Below, piece after piece: positions 60,766 to 64,000 of a stretch of 64,000 bases of DNA (its first letter is position 1; each line of letters starts with the position of its first letter). Source of the DNA: an uncultured Lachnospiraceae bacterium. GTDB taxonomy: Bacteria > Bacillota > Clostridia > Lachnospirales > Lachnospiraceae. The position numbers and the translations under genes are program-made. The DNA lies in NCBI GenBank assembly GCA_945929965.1, contig CAMEOT010000002.1, positions 1 to 64,000 of the forward strand, in the 5' to 3' direction. Under the pieces are notes generated by a model. That model searched no databases and was not told where the DNA came from. It saw nothing but the letters and a program-made list of their open reading frames with translations.

Positions 60766-62058
60766 TTATTTCTTCAGAGAGCTCTCACGATAAATGATAT
60801 CTTCTCTTCCGGGGCCATTGCTGACCATGGTGATAGGGAAGCCGATCTGCTCCTCAATGAACTCTACATACTTTCTGCAGTTTTCAGGCAGATCCTCGAA
60901 CTTTCTGATGCCGCGGATATCACACTTCCATCCGGGGAGCTTCTTCAGTACGGGCTTAGCCTTCTCCAGCTTGTAGGTTACAGGGAAATCAGTGGTCACT
61001 TCGCCATCGATCTCATAGCCTACACATACAGGGATCTCATCCAGATATCCCAGTGCATCCAGTACGGTAAATGCTACATCGGTAGTACCCTGCAGTCGGC
61101 AGCCGTACTTGGTAGCTACACAATCGAACCAGCCCATACGTCTGGGACGTCCGGTGGTAGCGCCGAACTCACCGCCGTCACCGCCGCGGCGGCGAAGCTC
61201 ATCTGCCTCGTCACCGAAGATCTCGGATACAAAAGCGCCTGCTCCTACAGCGGAAGAGTATGCTTTACTTACGGTAACGATCTGCTTGATCTCATAAGGA
61301 GGAATACCTGCACCGATGGCACCGTATGCTGCCAAAGTGGAGGAAGAAGTTACCATAGGGTAGATACCGTGGTCCGGATCCTTCATGGTACCTAACTGAC
61401 CCTCTAACAGAATGGTCTTGCCTTCCTTCAGTGCTTTATCCAGGAATGCGGATACATCGCATACGAAAGGTGCGATCATGTCACGATACTCATGCAGGGT
61501 ATTTAACAGCTCTGCGGGATCGATCAGAGGCTTATGATACAGGTGCTCTAAGATGACATTCTTCATCTCGCTGACGCGCTGTACCTTTTCCTCCAACAGT
61601 TCGTCATCAAACAACTCACTTACCTGGAAACCGATCTTCGCATACTTATCGGAATAAAAAGGTGCAATGCCGGACTTGGTGGAACCGAAGGACTTGCCAC
61701 CCAGTCTCTCTTCCTCATACTGATCAAATAAAATATGATAAGGCATAACCATCTGTGCACGGTCGGATACCAGAATCTTAGGCATAGGAACATTTCTGTC
61801 TGTGATAGACTTGATCTCCTTCATCAGGATGGGAATGTTTAATGCCACACCGTTACCGATCACGCTGGTGGTATGATTGTAAAATACACCGGAAGGAAGG
61901 GTGTGCAGAGCAAATTTACCATAATTGTTCACGATAGTATGTCCTGCATTTGCGCCGCCCTGAAAACGTACGATAATGTCCGCTTTCTCTGCCAGCATAT
62001 CTGTGATCTTTCCTTTTCCTTCGTCGCCCCAGTTGGCTCCTACAACTGCCTTTACCAT
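60766..62058 (-). CDS. purA: adenylosuccinate synthetase
   Basis: Joins IMP and aspartate using GTP in AMP synthesis. 430 residues from ATG 62058, five bases after GGAGG. Signature GANWGDEGKGKITD at the N-terminus, GGANAGHTIV, and the C-terminal GRPRRMGWFD, with LPENCRKYVEFIEE close to the end. Length typical. Clusters with purF-like and purB genes, though it has its own promoter. Confidence 0.97.
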   Translation of the reverse strand: MVKAVVGANWGDEGKGKITDMLAEKADIIVRFQGGANAGHTIVNNYGKFALHTLPSGVFYNHTTSVIGNGVALNIPILMKEIKSITDRNVPMPKILVSDRAQMVMPYHILFDQYEEERLGGKSFGSTKSGIAPFYSDKYAKIGFQVSELFDDELLEEKVQRVSEMKNVILEHLYHKPLIDPAELLNTLHEYRDMIAPFVCDVSAFLDKALKEGKTILLEGQLGTMKDPDHGIYPMVTSSSTLAAYGAIGAGIPPYEIKQIVTVSKAYSSAVGAGAFVSEIFGDEADELRRRGGDGGEFGATTGRPRRMGWFDCVATKYGCRLQGTTDVAFTVLDALGYLDEIPVCVGYEIDGEVTTDFPVTYKLEKAKPVLKKLPGWKCDIRGIRKFEDLPENCRKYVEFIEEQIGFPITMVSNGPGREDIIYRESSLKK

Positions 62059-62072
62059 GTTTTCCTCCATTC

Positions 62073-62093
62073 TTTATCACGATTCGTGATAAA
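62073..62093. promoter_or_regulatory. 21-bp perfect palindrome just before purA
   Basis: TTTATCACGA and TCGTGATAAA, separated by a single T, end about four bases before the purA ribosome site. Either an operator for an unknown repressor or a leader hairpin close to the start codon. Confidence 0.6.
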
Positions 62094-62117
62094 TCTAACT
62101 CAAATCTCTTATTCTTT

Positions 62118-62139
62118 TGAGAGAACAATGTTTCTCTCA
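62118..62139 (-). promoter_or_regulatory. 5'-end hairpin in the purA leader
   Basis: TGAGAGAA pairs with TTCTCTCA around a 6-base loop. From the predicted start (about 62144) it would be the very 5' end of the mRNA, a place typical for stabilising hairpins. Confidence 0.45.
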
Positions 62140-62150
62140 CACTATCTCTT

Positions 62151-62179
62151 AGTATACAACACTTTGTGATATAAGTAAA
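62151..62179 (-). promoter_or_regulatory. sigma-A-type promoter of purA
   Basis: Minus-strand -35 TTTACT (62179-62174), 17-base spacer, -10 TATACT (62156-62151). Confidence 0.5.
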
Positions 62180-62239
62180 ATCAATATTTATTATATTTTA
62201 TATAACCCACATCTATATTCAAAAACGCATAGCTTTTCG

Positions 62240-63646
62240 CTATTCTCTGCCATCCCAGCAATAGGTACAGAGTTTGTCTCTTCCGATCCCCACAGATTCG
62301 ATCATGTCATCCAGTCTCTGGAACTGCAAAGTAGTGAAATTCAACTGTCTGCCTATCCTGCTTACCATTTCTTCATACTCCGGCGTATCCGGATCCACAT
62401 AATTTTTCAGATCAATCTCTCTTCCTTCCTGTTCGATCTCCTTGATCACACGGCGGGTGATCAGATCCATCTCGGAGGAGGATCTGGAGAAGTTCAGATA
62501 CTTACAACCGTATAACAAGGGGGGACATGCCGGACGGATATGTACTTCCTTCGCACCGCTCTGGTATAAAAATTCCGTCGTCTCTCTCAGCTGCGTACCG
62601 CGGACAATGGAATCATCAATGAGTAGTAGGCTCTGATCCTGGATCAGATCATGTACCGGGATTAATTTCATCTTGGCGATCAGATTTCTCTGGGTCTGTA
62701 TCGTCGGCATAAAAGATCTCGGCCAGGTGGGGGTGTACTTAATAAACGGGCGGGAGAAAGGAATCCCCGAACGGTTCGCATATCCCACTGCATGGGCGGT
62801 ACCGGAATCCGGTACACCGGCTACGATATCCGGCTTTACATGATCACGCTCCGCCAGCTTGGCACCACACTGATAACGCATTTTTTCAACACTGATTCCT
62901 TCGTAAGAGGAAGAAGGATATCCATAATATACCCATAAAAAGGTACAGATTTTCATGTCTTTTCCCGGCTGTACCAGCGTCCGCACGCCTTCCGGTGTCA
63001 CCACTGCGATCTCTCCCGGTCCCAGTTCACGTACCGCCTGGTATCCCAGGTTCAGATAAGCAAAGCTTTCAAAGGAGACACAATATGCTCCTTCCTTTTT
63101 GCCCACGGCCACAGGAGTACGTCCCATCTTATCTCTGGCCGCATAGATTCCCTTCGGTGTCATGATCAGAAGTGTCATGGAGCCTTCAATGATCTCCTGG
63201 GCATACTGAATGCCCTCTACCAGGTTATCCTTCTGATTCACAATTGCTGCCACCAGCTCCGTGGCGTTGATGTCTCCGCCGCTCATCTCCAGGAAATGGG
63301 AATGTCCTTTTGCGAACAGATCCTTTATAATAGCATCGGTATTATTGATCTTACCAACCGTGGTGATGGCATAAGTTCCGTGATGGGAACGCACCATCAG
63401 CGGCTGGGGTTCAAAATCCGAGATACATCCGATACCAAGATTTCCCCGCATTTCATTGACATCCTTGTCAAATTTGGTACGAAACGGCGCATTCTCGATG
63501 TTGTGAATGGCTCTGTTATAACCTTCCTCTTTGCTGTAAACTGCCATTCCGGCGCGTCTGGTTCCCAGATGGGAATGATAGTCTGTTCCGAAAAACAGAT
63601 CAAATACACAGTCTTCTTTTGCTGCGACTCCAAAAAATCCACCCAT
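62240..63646 (-). CDS. PurF-like amidophosphoribosyltransferase lacking the N-terminal cysteine
   Basis: Homologue of glutamine PRPP amidotransferase, the first step of purine synthesis. 468 residues; the N-terminus is MGGFFG where active PurF has MCGI-G after Met removal, so the glutaminase nucleophile is missing. Other class-II features (HSHLGTRRAGMAV, ITTVGKINN) survive. The phosphoribosyltransferase half is intact with PRPP loop LLLIDDSIVRGTQL. C-terminus CTYCWDGRE. It may use free ammonia, partner with another glutaminase, or serve another role. Located between purB and purA. Confidence 0.85.
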   Translation of the reverse strand: MGGFFGVAAKEDCVFDLFFGTDYHSHLGTRRAGMAVYSKEEGYNRAIHNIENAPFRTKFDKDVNEMRGNLGIGCISDFEPQPLMVRSHHGTYAITTVGKINNTDAIIKDLFAKGHSHFLEMSGGDINATELVAAIVNQKDNLVEGIQYAQEIIEGSMTLLIMTPKGIYAARDKMGRTPVAVGKKEGAYCVSFESFAYLNLGYQAVRELGPGEIAVVTPEGVRTLVQPGKDMKICTFLWVYYGYPSSSYEGISVEKMRYQCGAKLAERDHVKPDIVAGVPDSGTAHAVGYANRSGIPFSRPFIKYTPTWPRSFMPTIQTQRNLIAKMKLIPVHDLIQDQSLLLIDDSIVRGTQLRETTEFLYQSGAKEVHIRPACPPLLYGCKYLNFSRSSSEMDLITRRVIKEIEQEGREIDLKNYVDPDTPEYEEMVSRIGRQLNFTTLQFQRLDDMIESVGIGRDKLCTYCWDGRE

Positions 63647-63690
63647 TTTTAGTTATCTCCTGCTCTCTCTGATATTTCTCCGCAACGCAG

Positions 63691-63724
63691 AAAACCGCCA
63701 TTGGCTCTCCTGGTCAAATGACGG
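63691..63724 (-). terminator. intrinsic terminator after purB
   Basis: Stem CCGTCATT/AATGGCGG (with one G-U pair; 63724-63717 and 63702-63695) followed by TTTT on the minus strand, between purB and the PurF homologue. It should lower read-through into the downstream gene. Confidence 0.65.
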
Positions 63725-63749
63725 ATTTCTGTAATGATATGATTTCTAT

Positions 63750-64000
63750 TTATACATTGATCTCTGCCTTTACGCCCAGGAGATCTTTGTTGGCTTCCAG
63801 AATCGGATAGATCACGTTCTTCAAGAATGCTTCCACCTGTTCCTTAGAACGTCCGATATACTTGGAAGGATCCATGGATGCCTTCAGTTCCTCAAGCCCC
63901 ATGGGGAATGCAGGATCTGCGGCGATCAGCTCTAACAGATTGTTTTCTTTTCCTTCTACCTTCACGTTGCGGCCCGCCTCCATGGACAGCTCACGGATAC
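63750..64000 (-). CDS. purB: adenylosuccinate lyase, C-terminal part (runs off the window)
   Basis: Cleaves SAICAR and adenylosuccinate. Only the last 83 codons or so are here and the frame stays open through the window edge, so the apparent internal Met near 63983 is not a start. The visible part RELSMEAGRNVKVEGKENN and YIGRSKEQVEAFL is the conserved C-terminal region of PurB. Followed by a terminator and then the PurF homologue. Confidence 0.88.
   Translation of the reverse strand, partial: IRELSMEAGRNVKVEGKENNLLELIAADPAFPMGLEELKASMDPSKYIGRSKEQVEAFLKNVIYPILEANKDLLGVKAEINV

Noticed and set aside
1-64000. Prophage, integrative element, rRNA or tRNA genes
   Set aside because: No integrase, transposase, phage structural gene, rRNA stretch or tRNA cloverleaf noticed on reading; tRNA absence was not checked with a scanning program.

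Overview
The window reads as chromosomal DNA of a spore-forming, Gram-positive, anaerobic Clostridia, most likely a Lachnospiraceae. The grounds are the SCIFF peptide with its radical-SAM maturase, SpoIIGA/SigE/SigG, YlmC, TIGR04086, DUF523/DUF3783, XpaC/TelA, strong AGGAGG ribosome sites and mostly core genes with no integrase, transposase, rRNA, tRNA or CRISPR array that I could see. Most genes lie on the minus strand.

Layout: 1-2.4 kb glycolysis (gap, pgk); 2.6-6.6 kb a PHP phosphoesterase, DUF3783, DUF523, cardiolipin synthase and an unknown protein; 6.7-9.4 kb the nifS-iscU-mnmA thiolation operon; 9.6-12.3 kb a MOP-family flippase, a small possibly motility-linked protein, nrdR and ylmC; 12.4-15.8 kb sporulation sigma factors (sigG facing spoIIGA-sigE); 15.9-22 kb a short dcw cluster (mraZ, rsmH, ftsL-like, two class B PBPs); 22.2-24.3 kb lgt and ychF; 24.5-29.6 kb a nonsense-interrupted amidase lipoprotein, a chemoreceptor, telA and xpaC; 29.6-41.8 kb the conserved translation/cell-wall block murE-priA-def-fmt-yugP-rsmB-rlmN-prpC-prkC-rsgA; 42-45 kb a YitT membrane protein, two tandem small-RNA-like units and recJ; 45-52.3 kb a maltodextrin/starch operon (triple-CBM26 surface protein, ABC importer, GH13 enzyme, LacI regulator); 52.5-57.2 kb secDF, scfB, scfA and a TIGR04086 protein; 57.3-59.6 kb a CorC-type protein, a small membrane protein and a HAD phosphatase; 59.7-64 kb a LysR regulator, purA, a PurF homologue and the 3' part of purB.

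The starch operon looks self-contained: a membrane-anchored starch binder, a lipoprotein receptor, two permeases, a cytoplasmic alpha-glucosidase and its own repressor, with two operator-like palindromes around the promoter. The importer ATPase is absent and is presumably shared from elsewhere. The dcw cluster carries a textbook array of four 10-bp-spaced MraZ boxes, and spoIIGA has a sigma-A promoter with an overlong 21-bp spacer plus a Spo0A-like box.

The best candidates for something undescribed are: two tandem, C-rich, terminator-ended small-RNA-like units (42.8-43.1 kb); a PurF homologue without its catalytic N-terminal cysteine; a 171-bp inverted-repeat element between the SCIFF precursor and its maturase; an amidase gene with an in-frame amber codon just before its catalytic glutamate; and a terminator hairpin whose right arm is also the ribosome site of the SpoVD-like PBP gene.
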